A stretch of DNA of 64,000 nt from an uncultured Clostridia bacterium (GCA_934274515.1 CAKQTC010000001.1:173499-237498), one strand, 5' to 3'; positions 51,715 to 60,705 are shown, counted from the first letter of the stretch. The notes: generated by a model from the sequence alone, not told the origin. Made by a program: numbers and translations.

Positions 51715-52860
51715 CTACTTTTCTATTTCCAACTCCACTTCGAGTTCTAGTTTTACGTCTTTAAGTTGCAATTTTTCGCTTTTCTTCCCGTATTTCGAGT
51801 AAAACGACTGTCTTACGTTGAACACGTCCGCATCTTTTTCTTGCATCTCGGCAAAAAAACTTTCTATTTCTTTTTTAATTTTCCTCGAACAGATTTTTCT
51901 GTCTTCTTCGGTAAGTTCGTATACGAAAGTTTCTTCCGTCACGGACACGTTTTTCGCTCGCAGAGATTTAACCGTTCCGCCGATTTTTAGTTTTACTTTT
52001 AGCGTTTTTCTTCCCAAATCATACTCTTTTTTTACTTCGTTTTGGAGTACGTATATCCCGACCGTGCCTGCCGGTATCTCAAACACGTCGCTTCCTTTTT
52101 TTATCTTTGTCATAACGTAGTTAATCGACTTCACCGCCTCTTCGCCGTATAACCCCGCTTCTTTGCCGTCTTTCAAAACAAATACGTTGTTTAAGTTATA
52201 CGAAAATTCGGGTTCTTCACGATTCGGCGCTCCTTCTTCCGACGACGACGGGATCTTCGGCGGAACGTAAACTTTTTTCATATACGGAAAATACGTCGTT
52301 TTCCCTATGTCGTGCTGTCCTACAATGGCTTGACGCAACATTTTATACGGAATGTTATTATACGGTCCCGTCGCGGATACGACTTCCTGCAAATACAAAC
52401 TGGCGTTGTTTCCGAACGCCGTTTTCGTTTCAAACACGTCTTTCGGCTCGCCTTCGCACACGAACATATACGCGTTGTCGCTTACGTAGGTGTTTTCCAT
52501 AAGCGTCATAATAGGCTTATACGCGTCGCCGCATTTCATAAGTTTTTCCCCCAACACGACTATGTTACAGTGCGTTACCGTAAGTGGCATTCCGCATACT
52601 TCGGATATTTTCGCAATCGCCGCGGAAAGCACTTTTTCTCGCGCTTCCACCACTCGCGTCCCCGAAGAACTGCCTTCGTCGGAGGTTGCCGCCATTAATA
52701 TTTGCGCGCACGCCACGATATTTCCGTCGTCGTCAAGGTCTATCCCCAACCCGACCGCCATCGCGCGTTTCCCGATATGGTCGTTTGGAACTTTGCTCCC
52801 TAAAAATACGAAAAACACTACCGCGATTATCGTAAAAATCCATTTAATTTTGCGCCGCAT
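51715..52860 (-). CDS. Ger(x)C-family germination protein, C component without lipobox
   Basis: The 381-residue protein is the GerC-type partner of the two genes before it. Typical segments: GKRAMAVGLGIDLDDDGNIV (family form of ELNxLAxxxGID), CNIVVLGEKLMKCGD, YMFVCEGEPKDVFET, and the C-terminal RKIKKEIESFFAEMQEKDADVFNV. GerC proteins are normally lipoproteins cut before a Cys in LTGCWD. Here the N-terminus reads FFVFLGSKVPNDHIG; no Cys occurs before about residue 52, so it must be anchored by its N-terminal helix. It overlaps the GerB-like gene by 17 bases. Confidence 0.9.
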   Translation of the reverse strand: MRRKIKWIFTIIAVVFFVFLGSKVPNDHIGKRAMAVGLGIDLDDDGNIVACAQILMAATSDEGSSSGTRVVEAREKVLSAAIAKISEVCGMPLTVTHCNIVVLGEKLMKCGDAYKPIMTLMENTYVSDNAYMFVCEGEPKDVFETKTAFGNNASLYLQEVVSATGPYNNIPYKMLRQAIVGQHDIGKTTYFPYMKKVYVPPKIPSSSEEGAPNREEPEFSYNLNNVFVLKDGKEAGLYGEEAVKSINYVMTKIKKGSDVFEIPAGTVGIYVLQNEVKKEYDLGRKTLKVKLKIGGTVKSLRAKNVSVTEETFVYELTEEDRKICSRKIKKEIESFFAEMQEKDADVFNVRQSFYSKYGKKSEKLQLKDVKLELEVELEIEK

Positions 52861-53908
52861 ACTCTTCTCTCCTCGTTTTCTTAGCGGCGTATAATATCAA
52901 TAAAACAAAAGGCAACGCGATTTCCGCTCCGCAAACCGCGTATTGAATACCGCTAGACGCAAACCGTAACGCTTCGGTAGGCGTTTTTATCACCGTCAAC
53001 AGAATTATCGCCACGCCTAAACAAAACGCCGCCGTTCCGATTCTTTTCGTGCCGAAGTTCTCGCTTATTCTATTTACCGCGTTGATTTTTAGCGACAACG
53101 ACAGCACGCCTACTATTAACCACAACATCACGCTCGGCCAGTCAAGACTGCCTATCTCGCTTATAACCGTACTAAACGTCGCAAGTCTGGTAAATCCGTA
53201 ACTCGCGTGTTCGGAAGCGGTTCCGTACACCGCGTATAACAACGCGTAAGTAACGATAACCGCAGCAGTGCTTAACACCGAACAAACCGCTATCGGCGTA
53301 ACTTTTTTTATTTTCGGTTTGAAAAACAAAAGCGGCGAAAAGTCGAACGTAAAAATCAGATATTTACCTATTACCGACAAATAATCTTTCCCCATCCCGT
53401 CGAAAATCGGCGTCAAATACATCGTTTCCAGTTCCGCTTTCCCGAAAACCGCACCGAAAACGACAATAAACGGCAACAACCAGACGCTCAGTTCAAACAT
53501 TCTCCCTATCGCTTTCGCTCCGCGCGTGCCTAAATAGAAAATAACGAGCATAATAACGGGCATAATCGCACTTTCCGCTATGTTATAAAACATAAAACTA
53601 CATACGTAATTGACTATTTCCTGCGTAAGCACGAGCATTTTCATAAACACGACGAACAGCATCGGAAACGCAACTAAACAGTATGTTTTTTTGCCGTACT
53701 TTTCTCTGATTCCGTCCATTCCGCCCTGTTTCGATACAAAAAGCACAAGTCCGAGTTGCAAAAACTCGACCATTACCACTATTCCTATCAAAACGTACGA
53801 CGTAGCCGACGCCATTCCGTACATCAACGCGGGCAACGACGACATTTTGAAAACAAGCGGTATAAAAAATATCATTATATAGAGTTGTTTGGAACTTATC
53901 TCGTTCAT
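52844..53908 (-). CDS. GerB-family germinant receptor permease subunit
   Basis: The 354-residue protein has about ten helices and belongs to the GerAB/spore germination branch of the APC superfamily, starting EISSKQLYIMIFFIPLVFKMSS. With the A and C subunits it senses germinants in the inner spore membrane and triggers release of dipicolinate. The gene overlaps gerA-like by four bases (ATGA type) and the C gene by 17. The germinant cannot be predicted. Confidence 0.93.
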   Translation of the reverse strand: MNEISSKQLYIMIFFIPLVFKMSSLPALMYGMASATSYVLIGIVVMVEFLQLGLVLFVSKQGGMDGIREKYGKKTYCLVAFPMLFVVFMKMLVLTQEIVNYVCSFMFYNIAESAIMPVIMLVIFYLGTRGAKAIGRMFELSVWLLPFIVVFGAVFGKAELETMYLTPIFDGMGKDYLSVIGKYLIFTFDFSPLLFFKPKIKKVTPIAVCSVLSTAAVIVTYALLYAVYGTASEHASYGFTRLATFSTVISEIGSLDWPSVMLWLIVGVLSLSLKINAVNRISENFGTKRIGTAAFCLGVAIILLTVIKTPTEALRFASSGIQYAVCGAEIALPFVLLILYAAKKTRREEYAAQN

Positions 53909-55338
53909 TTTACTCTCCTTAGACGCGTTTTATCCAAAAGACCGTACGACGCAGGACGCGTTTTTAGGTCGGTTAGATTGTGCTTTATGAGAAAATCTTT
54001 CAAATCGTCCTTCAAAATCGGCGCGACAGGCGATAAATACGGTATCCCGAAACACGACATATTCGACATATACGCAATTATGCACATCGCGGAAATCAGC
54101 ACGCCCAAAAGTCCTAACAATCCCCCGAAAACCACGAACGTCATCCGTAACACGCCCATCGTTCCCACTTCGTCGGGTACCGTGAATATCCCTATTCCGC
54201 TCATCGCCACGACAAGCACGGTCAAACTCGACAAAAGCCCTGCCTTAACCGCCGTATCACCGAGAACTATCGCTCCCACCACGCCGAGTACCATTCCTAC
54301 GTGCCTGGGCATTCTTATGCTCGCTTCCCCCAATATCTCGAATAAAATAAGCGCAATCAGCATTTCAAGCGTCGGCGAAAAAGGTATATGCCCCGTTGAG
54401 TTTATTACGGTAACGAGCAGTTCGACAGGCAACAGTTGAAATTGATGCACTTGTACGGATACGAACAACGCAGGTAAAAACACCGCTAAAAACGCCGCAA
54501 AAAGCCGCATATATCGCAAAAACGTCGCTCTTGCCGGACGTTTATAGTTGTCCTGTGCGTCCTCAAAATCTTCGATAAGCATAAACGGCAGGTACAAAAC
54601 TATCGGCGACCCGTCGCAAATAACCGCCACTTTCCCGTCAAGTATCCTGCTCGCAATTACGTCGGGTTTTTCGCTGTTCCCTATTTGCTTAAAAATAGAA
54701 TACGGTCGCTCTTCGAGCATTTTAGTCAAATACGACGAATCTATCGCCCCGTCTATCTCGAACTTTTTTAGCCTTTTTTCTATCTCGTCGGCTATTTCCG
54801 TCGGCGTAACGTCGTTTAGATACGCAAGCGTCACGTGAGTAACCGTTCTCGCTCCTATTTCGAGTTCTCGAAAAGTCAACGCCTTGTCGCGTATCCTTTT
54901 GCGCAGCAGTACGCAGTTGAGTTTCATACTCTCCACAAACCCTTCGCGGGGACCTTTAATGACTGATGCGGTAGGCGGCTCCGCTACCGCGCGCCCGATA
55001 ATCTTTTTTACGGGAAGTTCTATGCAAGCGGAGCCGCTAAGCAACACCACGCAACCGCTCAATATGGAAAAAACACACTTCTCTTTTTCGATTTCTTTCA
55101 TATTGCCCGAATAAGAAACCACCGTTCTAAGCCCGTTCAAATCATCGGAAAACGGCTCTCTTTTCCTTATAAGAGGCTCTATGAGAAATTCGGACACTTC
55201 TTGCGCGTCGATTAACCCGTCGATATACAGCACTTTTCCGTAAAAATACGGCGTTTTGACGTCCCGTACCGCCAAATCCGGCGGAAAACTAAGTTCCTCT
55301 CTTATTTTTTCGGCAAATTCGTTAATATCCGTTATCAT
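53905..55338 (-). CDS. GerA-family germinant receptor A subunit
   Basis: The 477-residue protein shows the GerA family: soluble N-domain (about 1-260) with YFYGKVLYIDGLIDAQEVSEFLIEP and LSGSACIELPVKKI..RAVAEPPTASVIKGPREGF, then about five helices with LAVFLPALFVSVQVHQFQLLP and the late RMPRHVGMVLGVVGAIVLGD. Length is in range. It heads the gerA-gerB-gerC operon, good evidence that the organism makes endospores. AAGGG lies about 12 bases before the ATG. No vegetative promoter is seen upstream, as expected for a forespore gene. Confidence 0.95.
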   Translation of the reverse strand: MITDINEFAEKIREELSFPPDLAVRDVKTPYFYGKVLYIDGLIDAQEVSEFLIEPLIRKREPFSDDLNGLRTVVSYSGNMKEIEKEKCVFSILSGCVVLLSGSACIELPVKKIIGRAVAEPPTASVIKGPREGFVESMKLNCVLLRKRIRDKALTFRELEIGARTVTHVTLAYLNDVTPTEIADEIEKRLKKFEIDGAIDSSYLTKMLEERPYSIFKQIGNSEKPDVIASRILDGKVAVICDGSPIVLYLPFMLIEDFEDAQDNYKRPARATFLRYMRLFAAFLAVFLPALFVSVQVHQFQLLPVELLVTVINSTGHIPFSPTLEMLIALILFEILGEASIRMPRHVGMVLGVVGAIVLGDTAVKAGLLSSLTVLVVAMSGIGIFTVPDEVGTMGVLRMTFVVFGGLLGLLGVLISAMCIIAYMSNMSCFGIPYLSPVAPILKDDLKDFLIKHNLTDLKTRPASYGLLDKTRLRRVK

Positions 55339-55436
55339 ATCGATTTTTATTCCCTTTTTTAATCGGATATAAACTCACACATTTTGAAAAAACGGCATAG
55401 GAATGTATTAGAAAACCAAAACAGGAGGTACATACT

Positions 55437-55640
55437 ATGAACTTTTTTGACGGTGCCGGCGCCGGCGGATGCGGTTGCGGAAACGGTTGCGGTTGCAACA
55501 ACATCTTATGGCTCTTACTCATTCTTTGCTGCTGCGGAAACGGGTCTTGCATTTGCGACATACTGCCCTTGCTCCTTATTCTTAACTGCTGCTGCGGCAA
55601 CAAAGGCTCGCACGATTGTGGCTGTAACGGCTGCAACTAA
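55437..55640 (+). CDS. Gly/Cys-rich small hydrophobic protein, spore-coat-like
   Basis: The 67-residue protein begins MNFFDGAGAGGCGCGNGCGC and alternates Gly/Cys/Asn blocks with two hydrophobic runs (ILWLLLILCC and ILPLLLILNCC), ending HDCGCNGCN. About one residue in four is Cys. Such proteins are found in clostridia under labels like chorion-class high-cysteine protein and are thought to be cross-linked spore-coat or membrane-associated parts. It is divergent from the germination operon. The site ACAGGAGG is six bases before the ATG; a CATAGGAAT box upstream (55395-55403) recalls mother-cell sigma -10 elements but is weak. Confidence 0.8.
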   Translation: MNFFDGAGAGGCGCGNGCGCNNILWLLLILCCCGNGSCICDILPLLLILNCCCGNKGSHDCGCNGCN

Positions 55641-55651
55641 CCTTCTTCACG

Positions 55652-55705
55652 GGGACGGATGCACTTTCCGTCCCTTAACTATAAACCGCTAAAAAAGAGC
55701 GGTTT
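55652..55705 (+). terminator. Tandem hairpins after the Cys-rich gene
   Basis: GGGACGGA/TCCGTCCC (55652-55674) and AAACCGCT/AGCGGTTT (55683-55705). The second has an A-rich loop; together they likely end the small gene's transcript. Confidence 0.65.
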
Positions 55706-55724
55706 ATTCTAAAAATGTGAAAAA

Positions 55725-55758
55725 TCCGCATGCGTAAACGCGCTTTGCGGACTTTTTT
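55725..55758 (+). terminator. Further plus-strand terminator
   Basis: TCCGCA (55725-55730)/TGCGGA (55746-55751) with a long loop, then six T. Third hairpin in a row between the converging small gene and tuf. Confidence 0.6.
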
Positions 55759-55815
55759 AATAAAAAAAATTGTCTTTCGACAATTCGTAAATTTTTTCAA
55801 AACAGTTCAATAACA

Positions 55816-55849
55816 CTGCCCGAAAAGACTTTTTGTCTTTTCGGAGCAG
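55816..55849 (-). terminator. Terminator of tuf / str operon
   Basis: CTGC-CGAAAAGAC, TTTTT, GTCTTTTCG-GA-GCAG, about 50 bases after the tuf stop; followed on the minus strand by TTTTGAAAAAATTT. Confidence 0.75.
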
Positions 55850-55901
55850 TATTTATTTGACTTGATTGAGAGTAATATCCTTAGGTTAAGGATTAACTTT
55901 A

Positions 55902-57107
55902 TTACTCGATAATTGCGCTAACAACGCCGCTGCCTACGGTTCTTCCGCCTTCACGAATAGCGAAACGGAGTCCTTGTTCGATAGCGATAGGAGTGATAAG
56001 TTTGATGTCCATTTTGATGTTATCGCCGGGCATAACCATTTCTACGCCTTCGGGAAGGGTGATGGTACCGGTAACGTCGGTGGTTCTGAAATAGAATTGA
56101 GGACGATATCCGTTAAAGAACGGGGTGTGTCTTCCGCCTTCTTCCTTCTTCAAAACGTATACTTGGCTGCTGAAATGCGTGTGCGGATGAATCGAACCGG
56201 GTTTAGCAAGAACTTGTCCTCTTTCGATTTCCTTTCTGTCGATACCTCTGAGAAGCGCGCCGATGTTGTCGCCTGCTTGCGCAAAGTCGAGAAGTTTTCT
56301 AAACATTTCTACGCCGGTAACGGTGGTTTCTCTCGGTTTGTCCATAAGACCTACGATTTCAACCTTATCTTGTACTTTAACCATACCACGTTCTACTCTG
56401 CCCGTAGCAACCGTTCCACGGCCGGTAATGGTGAAGACGTCTTCAACAGGCATAAGGAAGGGTTTGTCGGTGTCTCTTTCGGGGGCGGGGATGTAGGTGT
56501 CGATAGCATTGAGAAGTTCTCTGATGCAATCGCAATCCGGGCTGTCGGCATGTCCTGCGGCAGCAGCCTGCATCGCTTTAAGCGCGGAGCCTCTGATTAC
56601 CGGGATGTCGTCGCCGGGGAAGTCGTAACTCGAAAGAAGTTCTCTGATTTCCATTTCAACGAGGTCGAGAAGTTCGGGGTCGTCAACTTGGTCAACTTTG
56701 TTCATAAATACTACGATGTAAGGAACGCCAACCTGACGAGCGAGCAATATGTGTTCACGAGTTTGCGGCATCGGTCCGTCGGTAGACGCAACAACCAAAA
56801 TCGCACCGTCCATTTGAGCGGCACCGGTAATCATGTTCTTAACGTAGTCCGCGTGTCCGGGGCAGTCAACGTGAGCGTAGTGACGGGTAGCCGTTTGATA
56901 TTCAACGTGAGCAGTATTAATCGTTATACCTCTTGCTTTTTCTTCCGGCGCTTTGTCGATTTCGTCATAACGCATAACTTCCGCGTTACCCGCAGCGGCA
57001 GATACCATCGTGATAGCGGCAGTCAAAGTCGTTTTACCGTGGTCAACGTGACCGATGGTTCCGATATTAACGTGCGGCTTAGTTCTTTCAAATTTAGTTT
57101 TTGCCAT
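55902..57107 (-). CDS. tuf: Elongation factor Tu
   Basis: EF-Tu brings aminoacyl-tRNA to the ribosome. The 401-residue protein has GHVDHGKTT (P-loop), the switch RGITINTAHVEY, DCPGHADYVKNM, and NKVDQ; the C-terminal barrels end GGRTVGSGVVSAIIE. Length is slightly above the usual 394-397 because of a short Gln/Ala/Gly-rich insertion (MQAAAAGHADSPDCDCI) near 180. It is the last gene of the str operon and has an extra promoter of its own. Confidence 0.98.
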   Translation of the reverse strand: MAKTKFERTKPHVNIGTIGHVDHGKTTLTAAITMVSAAAGNAEVMRYDEIDKAPEEKARGITINTAHVEYQTATRHYAHVDCPGHADYVKNMITGAAQMDGAILVVASTDGPMPQTREHILLARQVGVPYIVVFMNKVDQVDDPELLDLVEMEIRELLSSYDFPGDDIPVIRGSALKAMQAAAAGHADSPDCDCIRELLNAIDTYIPAPERDTDKPFLMPVEDVFTITGRGTVATGRVERGMVKVQDKVEIVGLMDKPRETTVTGVEMFRKLLDFAQAGDNIGALLRGIDRKEIERGQVLAKPGSIHPHTHFSSQVYVLKKEEGGRHTPFFNGYRPQFYFRTTDVTGTITLPEGVEMVMPGDNIKMDIKLITPIAIEQGLRFAIREGGRTVGSGVVSAIIE

Positions 57108-57154
57108 TTTTAGAATATCCTCCCAATAGATATTTTGTATTTTAGTCTTTAATG

Positions 57155-57183
57155 ATTATAATATATTTTTTTACACTTGTCAC
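57155..57183 (-). promoter_or_regulatory. Internal promoter for tuf
   Basis: Minus strand GTGACA, 17 bases, TATAAT in the 147-base gap between fusA and tuf; it would allow extra EF-Tu beyond the operon transcript. Confidence 0.7.
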
Positions 57184-57254
57184 GCATTTTTTCAATTTTT
57201 TTCTCGTCCTACTAAAAAACGGGAAAAAACTGCGTTTTTTACGTTTTCTTTAAG

Positions 57255-59333
57255 TTATTCGGCTTTCAAGCCTTCGAGAAGACGTTTCTTTTCGCTGTTA
57301 GGAACTTCCATATAGCAGTTAAGTTGCATATTGTAGTTTCCTCTGCCCTGCGTCGCGCTTCTCAGTACGTTTGCATAACCGAACATTTCGCTGAGCGGAA
57401 TATCGCAATCGATAATCTTTACGCCGTTTCTGTCGTTCATTTCCTTTATCGTTCCTCTTCTCGAGTTTACGGTGTTGAAAACGTCGCCCAAGTATTCGCT
57501 CGGAACGGTGATTTCTACGCTCATTACAGGCTCGAGAATGGTCGGGTCCGCTTTCTTCGCCGCGTCTTTGAATGCCATGCTGCCCGCAATCTTAAAACTC
57601 ATTTCCGAACTGTCTACGTCGTGATAACTACCGTCTACAAGCCTTACTTTGAAGTCTACCATTTCGTATCCGCACAGAACGCCGCCCTTAGCCGCTTCCC
57701 TGATGCCGTCTTCGATGGGTTTGATGAATTCTTTCGGAATTACGCCGCCGACGATTTCGTCCACGAATTCGATACCCTTACCGGGTTCGTTCGGTTCGAG
57801 TTCGATAATACAGTGTCCGTATTGTCCCTTACCGCCCGACTGTCTTACGTATCTGCCTTCGCCGCGCGCCGCGCGTTTAACCGCTTCTCTGTAAGCAACT
57901 TGCGGCTTACCGATGTTCGCTTCCACTTTGAACTCGCGCAGAAGTCTGTCTACGATGATTTCAAGGTGAAGTTCTCCCATTCCGGCGATAATCGTCTGTC
58001 CGGTTTCTTTGTCGGTGTAAGTACGGAACGTCGGGTCCTCTTCGGAAAGTTTAACAAGCGCAAGGCTCATTTTTTCTTGTCCGATTTTCGTCTTAGGTTC
58101 GATTGCAAGCCTTACGACGGGTTCCGGGAATACCATGCTGTCGAGTATAATCGGTTTGGCTATGTCGCATAGCGTTTCTCCGGTCGTGGTTTCTCTCAAT
58201 CCGATAATCGCTACGATATCGCCTGCATACGCCTCGTCGATGTCTATTCTGTCGTTGGCAAACATTCTGATAAGTCTGCCCACTCTCTCTTTGCATTTCT
58301 TGTTCGAGTTGTATACGCTCATTCCTTTCGTAAGTTTACCGCTGTATATACGGTAGAACGTAAGTTTTCCTACGAACGGGTCAACCGCGATTTTGAACGC
58401 GAGTCCGCAAAGCGGCTCGTCGTCGCTGGGATGTCTTTCGATTTCGTTACCCTTTTCGTCCGTTCCCGTAACCGCCGGAATATCCATAGGCGACGGCAAC
58501 AACGCTACGATGCTGTCGAGAAGTTTTTGTACGCCTTTGTTACGATAAGAACTACCGCAAAGCACGGGGGTGACTTTCATCGCAATCGTCGCTTTTCTAA
58601 GCGCGGGCATTATTTCTTCTTCGGTAACTTCTTCGTCTTCGAGTACTTTCATCATAATCTCGTCGTCATAGTCCGCGCAAACTTCGATTATGTTTCTTCT
58701 CGCTTCTTCCGCCGCGTCTTTCATGTCCGCGGGAATTTCCGTTACGGTATAGTTTTTACCCGTTTTGTCCTCGTTGTAGATAAGCGCCTGACGTTTGATG
58801 ACGTCTACGATACCGATAAAGTCCGCCTCTTTTCCGATAGGCAAAGCAATCGGTACGGGCGTGGTGTGCAGACGAGTTTTCATCATTTCGACCACGTTGT
58901 AGAAATTCGCGCCGTTGATATCCATTTTGTTTACGAACGCAATTCTCGGAACGCTGTATTTGTCCGCCTGACGCCATACGGTTTCGCTTTGCGGTTCTAC
59001 GCCGCCTTTCGCACAAAAAACCGCAACCGCGCCGTCGAGAACGCGCAAACTTCTTTCTACTTCAACGGTAAAATCGACGTGTCCGGGGGTATCGATGACG
59101 TTAATCGTATGTCCGAGCCAGTGCGTGGTAACCGCCGCGCTCGTGATGGTGATACCTCTTTCTTGCTCCTGCTCCATCCAGTCCATCGTAGCCGCGCCTT
59201 CGTGAACTTCGCCGAGTTTATGCGTAAGCCCGGTGTAGTAAAGGATACGTTCGCTTGTGGTGGTCTTTCCGGCGTCGATGTGCGCCATTATTCCTATATT
59301 TCTGAATTTCTCTAAGGGTACTTCTCTTCCCAT
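57255..59333 (-). CDS. fusA: Elongation factor G
   Basis: EF-G drives translocation and, with RRF, ribosome recycling. The 692-residue GTPase has AHIDAGKTTTSER, the switch region RGITITSAAVTT, DTPGHVDF and NKMDINGA, followed by domains II-V, with the tip loop SYHDVDSSEMSFKIAG in domain IV. Length is normal. It lies 200 bases after rpsG, a longer gap than usual, with a hairpin at 59465-59490. Confidence 0.98.
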   Translation of the reverse strand: MGREVPLEKFRNIGIMAHIDAGKTTTSERILYYTGLTHKLGEVHEGAATMDWMEQEQERGITITSAAVTTHWLGHTINVIDTPGHVDFTVEVERSLRVLDGAVAVFCAKGGVEPQSETVWRQADKYSVPRIAFVNKMDINGANFYNVVEMMKTRLHTTPVPIALPIGKEADFIGIVDVIKRQALIYNEDKTGKNYTVTEIPADMKDAAEEARRNIIEVCADYDDEIMMKVLEDEEVTEEEIMPALRKATIAMKVTPVLCGSSYRNKGVQKLLDSIVALLPSPMDIPAVTGTDEKGNEIERHPSDDEPLCGLAFKIAVDPFVGKLTFYRIYSGKLTKGMSVYNSNKKCKERVGRLIRMFANDRIDIDEAYAGDIVAIIGLRETTTGETLCDIAKPIILDSMVFPEPVVRLAIEPKTKIGQEKMSLALVKLSEEDPTFRTYTDKETGQTIIAGMGELHLEIIVDRLLREFKVEANIGKPQVAYREAVKRAARGEGRYVRQSGGKGQYGHCIIELEPNEPGKGIEFVDEIVGGVIPKEFIKPIEDGIREAAKGGVLCGYEMVDFKVRLVDGSYHDVDSSEMSFKIAGSMAFKDAAKKADPTILEPVMSVEITVPSEYLGDVFNTVNSRRGTIKEMNDRNGVKIIDCDIPLSEMFGYANVLRSATQGRGNYNMQLNCYMEVPNSEKKRLLEGLKAE

Positions 59334-59464
59334 TGACTTCTCCTTGCTATTTTACTTTACTGTTATTACCCGTTTTACTCTCGTTATGAGTAAAACCGCG
59401 GAAAAATTTTATCTTTGGTATTTTAATCGGGACTTAAAAGCGTATATCCCGATAAACAAAGCGA

Positions 59465-59490
59465 GCATACTACTATAAATGGTGGTATGC
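59465..59490 (-). other. Hairpin between rpsG and fusA
   Basis: GCATACTAC (59465-59473) can pair with GTGGTATGC (59482-59490) through one G-T wobble. It may be a processing or partial-termination site setting the ratio of ribosomal protein to EF-G. Confidence 0.45.
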
Positions 59491-59532
59491 CCGATTGCTG
59501 TCAATGCTCCGTAATAATCGCTATATACGACA

Positions 59533-60003
59533 TTAGAAACGATAGTGCGCGTACGCTTTGTTCGCCTCCGCCATACGATGCGTGTCTTCTTTCTTCTTGA
59601 CCGCGCCGCCTGCGTTGTTGTAAGCGTCCATAAGTTCTCCCGCAAGTCTGAGATACATTTGTTTCTCGCTGCGTTTACGCGCAAACAATACTATCCATCT
59701 GATTCCCAACGTTTGACGTCTTTCGGGACGAATTTCAAGCGGTACTTGATAGTTACTTCCGCCGATTCTTCTCGCCTTAACTTCGAGAGTAGGCATTACG
59801 TTTTCCAAAGCCTGTACGAAAACGTCGTTCGGGTTCAAACCCGTTTTTTCTTGAATAACGTCGAACGCTCCGTATACTATTTTCTGCGCTACGCCCTTTT
59901 CTCCGTCAAGCATAATCTGATTGACGAGTTTGGTAACGACTTTGGAATTGTAAATCGGATCAGGCAAAACTTCACGCTTAGGAACTCCACTTCTTCTAGG
60001 CAT
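59533..60003 (-). CDS. rpsG: Small ribosomal subunit protein uS7
   Basis: S7 binds the 3' domain of 16S rRNA and starts head assembly of the 30S subunit. The 156-residue protein shows MPRRSGVPKREVLPDPIYN and VLVEKLVNQIM-like start (here VTKLVNQIMLDGEKG), and ARRIGGSNYQVPLEIRPERRQTLGIRWIV. Length is standard. It follows rpsL by 56 bases. Confidence 0.98.
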   Translation of the reverse strand: MPRRSGVPKREVLPDPIYNSKVVTKLVNQIMLDGEKGVAQKIVYGAFDVIQEKTGLNPNDVFVQALENVMPTLEVKARRIGGSNYQVPLEIRPERRQTLGIRWIVLFARKRSEKQMYLRLAGELMDAYNNAGGAVKKKEDTHRMAEANKAYAHYRF

Positions 60004-60059
60004 ATTTATGTCCTCCTGTAATATTTGATAATAGGGTTAAATTCAAACTATAATTGAAT

Positions 60060-60431
60060 TTATTTGGGCTTTTTCGCGCCGTATTTGGATCTGGCTTGGT
60101 TACGTTTCGCAACGCCTGCCGTATCGAGCGTACCACGAATAATGTGATAACGAACACCCGGTAAATCCTTAACTCTGCCGCCACGGACGAGAACTACGCT
60201 GTGCTCTTGCAAACTATGTCCGATACCGGGAATGTATACCGTACCTTCCATACCGTTTACCAAACGCACTCTTGCGATTTTTCTTACCGCGGAGTTAGGC
60301 TTTTTAGGGGTAGTAGTAGTAACGGACAAGCAGACGCCTCTCTTCTGCGGACATCTTTCCATCATAGGGGTTTGGCTTTTCTTGACCTGTTTTTCCCTGC
60401 CCTGCCTTATCAGTTGGTTAATTGTTGGCAT
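60060..60431 (-). CDS. rpsL: Small ribosomal subunit protein uS12
   Basis: S12 lies at the decoding centre. The 123-residue protein has the conserved TTTPKKPNSAVRKIARVRL (streptomycin loop, with its Lys) and YIPGIGHSLQEHSVVLVRGGRVKDLPGVRYHI. It heads the str operon, whose long leader and strong promoter precede it. rpoC, the usual neighbour, is not upstream; a surface protein gene is. Confidence 0.98.
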   Translation of the reverse strand: MPTINQLIRQGREKQVKKSQTPMMERCPQKRGVCLSVTTTTPKKPNSAVRKIARVRLVNGMEGTVYIPGIGHSLQEHSVVLVRGGRVKDLPGVRYHIIRGTLDTAGVAKRNQARSKYGAKKPK

Positions 60432-60670
60432 TCAAAATCCTCCTCTTTTATATAGATGAATTTATCCTTTTCAACCCTTTCAGGATAAACCCGCCTTATT
60501 CCGACTGTAACCTTTGTTCGTTTCCGACAAGACGAACGCTCGACGTCACACCTTTGTTTCGCGCTCTCTTCACGCACTCTTTCCGACGACAGCCGTCCGT
60601 CGGACTTTCTCCGTGACCCGCCCTTTAAGCATTTTCGGGGCGGCAAAAACCTATGCGTCTCCACATAAGC
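60432..60670 (-). promoter_or_regulatory. Long leader of the str operon
   Basis: About 240 bases between the promoter and rpsL carry no convincing gene. It contains GC-rich local pairings (for example GGACGGCTGTCGTC and GCCGCCCC..GGGCGG) and could bind S7 or S12 for feedback control, as str operon leaders do elsewhere. No known leader class was recognised. Confidence 0.5.
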
Positions 60671-60676
60671 CTTACT

Positions 60677-60705
60677 ATTATAGCAACTGCTTTTTTCCTT
60701 GTCAA
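60677..60705 (-). promoter_or_regulatory. Promoter of the str operon
   Basis: Minus strand TTGACA, 17 bases, TATAAT; perfect consensus about 245 bases before rpsL. Confidence 0.9.

Noticed and set aside
55322..55636. Pro/Gln-rich frame opposite the Cys-rich small gene
   Set aside because: It is the complement of the Gly/Cys codons; the plus-strand frame has the clear AGGAGG site and stop, and this one runs into the gerA start region.
55974..57113. Long open frame (379 codons) on the strand opposite tuf
   Set aside because: A shadow of strong codon bias in tuf; no ribosome site, composition unlike a protein. The same applies to long frames opposite fusA (57324-59315), glnS (41389-43077), addA and the membrane cluster (37441-38562, 40417-41277).
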